Positions 62,722-64,000 of a DNA stretch of 64,000 bases are shown here, piece after piece. Every line of letters begins with the position of its first letter. The stretch's first letter is position 1. The DNA is from Actinomadura xylanilytica (lineage in GTDB: Bacteria > Actinomycetota > Actinomycetes > Streptosporangiales > Streptosporangiaceae). The DNA lies in NCBI RefSeq assembly GCF_030283145.1, contig NZ_JASNWE010000004.1, positions 1,171,704 to 1,235,703 on the forward strand, written 5' to 3'. The translations under genes were made by a program, and so were the position numbers. The notes beneath the pieces were generated by a model, which was not told where the DNA came from, did not search any database, and saw only the letters and a list, made by a program, of their open reading frames with translations.

Positions 62722-63933
62722 ATGAGCATCGACCGTCCTCGCATCTCCAAGCGCATCGCCGCGATCTCCGAATCCGCCACGCTGGCCGTCGACGCCAAGG
62801 CCAAGGCGCTGAAGGCGGCGGGCCGCCCGGTCATCGGGTTCGGCGCGGGCGAGCCCGACTTCCCCACGCCCGGCTACATCGTCGAGGCGGCGGTGACCGC
62901 GTGCCGGGTGCCGCGCTTCCACAAGTACACGCCGGCCGGGGGGCTGCCGGAACTGCGCACCGCCATCGCAGAGAAGACCGTCCGCGACTCCGGTTTCCGG
63001 GTCGACGCGGCGCAGGTCCTGGTCACCAACGGCGGGAAGCAGGCGGTGTACCAGGCGTTCGCGGCGCTGCTCGACCCGGGCGACGAGGTGATCGTGCCGA
63101 CGCCGTACTGGACCACCTACCCCGAGTCGATCAAGCTGGCCGGCGGGGTTCCGGTCGACGTGGTCGCCGACGAGACCACCGGCTACCGGGTCAGCGTGGA
63201 GCAGCTCGAAGCGGCCCGCACCGACCGCACCAAGGTGCTGCTGTTCGTGTCGCCGTCCAACCCGACCGGCGCGGTCTACAGCCGCGACCAGATCGAGGCG
63301 ATCGGCCGCTGGGCCGACGAGCACGGGCTGTGGGTGATCACTGACGAGATCTACGAGCACCTGGTCTACGGCGACGCCGAGTTCCACTCGATGCCGGCCG
63401 TGGTGCCCGAGCTGGCCGACCGCACGATCGTGGTCAACGGCGTCGCCAAGACGTACGCGATGACCGGCTGGCGGGTGGGCTGGATGATCGGCCCGAAGGA
63501 CGTGATCAAGGCTGCGGCCAACATGCAGTCGCACGCCACGTCCAACGTGGCCAACGTCTCGCAGGCCGCGGCGCTGGCGGCGGTGACCGGCGACCTGGCG
63601 GCGGTGGCCGAGATGCGCACCGCGTTCGACCGGCGCCGGCAGACGATGGTCCGGATGCTGAACGAGATCCCGGGCGTCCTGTGCCCCGAGCCCGAGGGCG
63701 CGTTCTACGCCTACCCGTCGGTCAAGGGGCTGCTGGGCAAGGAGATCCGGGGCAAGCGCCCGCAGACCTCGGTCGAGCTGGCCTCGCTGATCCTGGAGGA
63801 GGCCGAGGTCGCGCTGGTCCCGGGTGAGGCTTTCGGCACGCCGGGCTACTTCCGCCTGTCCTACGCGCTGGGTGACGAGGACCTGACCGAGGGCGTCTCC
63901 CGCGTCGCCAAGCTGCTGAACGAGGCGGGCTGA
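62722..63933 (+). CDS. aspC: Class I pyridoxal-phosphate aminotransferase (aspartate aminotransferase-like)
   Basis: PLP enzyme that transfers the amino group between aspartate and 2-oxoglutarate, by family. The product is 403 aa from MSIDRPRISKRIAAISESAT, with AGGGA before the ATG. Key features are GAGEPDFPTP, the PYWTTYP region, SPSNPTG, the PLP-contacting TDEIYEHLVYG, the Schiff-base Lys in GVAKTYAMTGWRVGW, and the substrate-binding Arg in YFRLSYAL. This is subgroup Ib (thermophile/actinobacterial AspC). It is divergent from the tRNA-Trp/secE unit. The specific substrate is not proven by sequence. Confidence 0.92.
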   Translation: MSIDRPRISKRIAAISESATLAVDAKAKALKAAGRPVIGFGAGEPDFPTPGYIVEAAVTACRVPRFHKYTPAGGLPELRTAIAEKTVRDSGFRVDAAQVLVTNGGKQAVYQAFAALLDPGDEVIVPTPYWTTYPESIKLAGGVPVDVVADETTGYRVSVEQLEAARTDRTKVLLFVSPSNPTGAVYSRDQIEAIGRWADEHGLWVITDEIYEHLVYGDAEFHSMPAVVPELADRTIVVNGVAKTYAMTGWRVGWMIGPKDVIKAAANMQSHATSNVANVSQAAALAAVTGDLAAVAEMRTAFDRRRQTMVRMLNEIPGVLCPEPEGAFYAYPSVKGLLGKEIRGKRPQTSVELASLILEEAEVALVPGEAFGTPGYFRLSYALGDEDLTEGVSRVAKLLNEAG

Positions 63934-63953
63934 CGACCGCCGAGAGGCAGAGC

Positions 63954-63999
63954 GGGACGCCCCGACGGTCCGGACGAGACCGTCGGGGCGTCCCTTTTT
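63954..63999 (+). terminator. Strong intrinsic terminator of the aminotransferase gene
   Basis: GGGACGCCCCGACGGTC pairs perfectly with its complement over 17 bp across a 7-base loop and is followed by five Ts. It begins 20 bases after the stop codon and is the most canonical intrinsic terminator in the window. Confidence 0.9.
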
Positions 64000-64000
64000 C

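Overview
The window is a high-GC actinobacterial chromosome segment. The evidence is the strongly GC-biased third codon positions, the gene content (Mce lipid importer, class E/F-type sortase, DUF1707, LppX/LprG-like lipoproteins, a zinc-binding adenylate kinase lid) and the frequent GTG/TTG starts. It resembles the Thermomonosporaceae/Streptosporangiales (Actinomadura-like), but that family-level placement is inference. Nothing looks like a prophage, plasmid or transposon; this is conserved housekeeping chromosome with accessory genes set into it.

Layout, left to right. Positions 162-1256 (minus) hold rplM-rpsI behind a clear sigma-70-type promoter. Positions 1635-6004 (plus) hold three cell-surface genes: a CAP/SCP-domain protein and two tandem paralogous single-pass membrane proteins with a shared two-cysteine domain. 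Positions 6107-11319 (minus) are the alpha-operon end of the ribosomal cluster: infA-rpmJ-rpsM-rpsK-rpsD-rpoA-rplQ-truA. Positions 11580-14886 are a break in ribosomal synteny: a helix-turn-helix protein, a secreted protein plus sortase, a calcineurin-like phosphoesterase and a DUF1707 membrane protein. Positions 14907-27695 (minus) are the S10-spc cluster, rpsJ through rplO-secY-adk-map. Positions 27791-32068 (minus) are the str operon: rpsL-rpsG-fusA-tuf.

Positions 32556-34136 (minus) encode a Gln/Pro-rich tail-anchored protein placed between rpoC and rpsL. Positions 34499-41865 (minus) are rpoB-rpoC. Positions 42259-54427 (minus) are a complete, translationally coupled Mce operon (MceG ATPase, two YrbE permeases, MceA-F, two Mce-associated proteins) inserted between rplL and rpoB. 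Positions 54948-56046 are rplJ-rplL behind an L10 leader with an attenuator-like terminator. Positions 56357-59369 are two LppX/LprG-like lipoproteins and a related anchored protein. Positions 59548-62221 are secE-nusG-rplK-rplA, preceded by tRNA-Trp at 62352-62425. Positions 62722-63933 (plus) are a class I aminotransferase with a strong terminator at the window end.

Functionally, the window unites almost all of the translation and transcription core with secretion (SecY, SecE) and, embedded in it, envelope and lipid-trafficking genes. The most notable points are the Mce operon and lipoproteins inside the rplK-to-rpoC block; operator-like inverted repeats ahead of the Mce operon; three substitutions in the rifampicin-binding cluster of RpoB; a low-complexity tail-anchored protein with five repeated Thr motifs of the kind FHA domains read; and a sortase with no visible membrane anchor.
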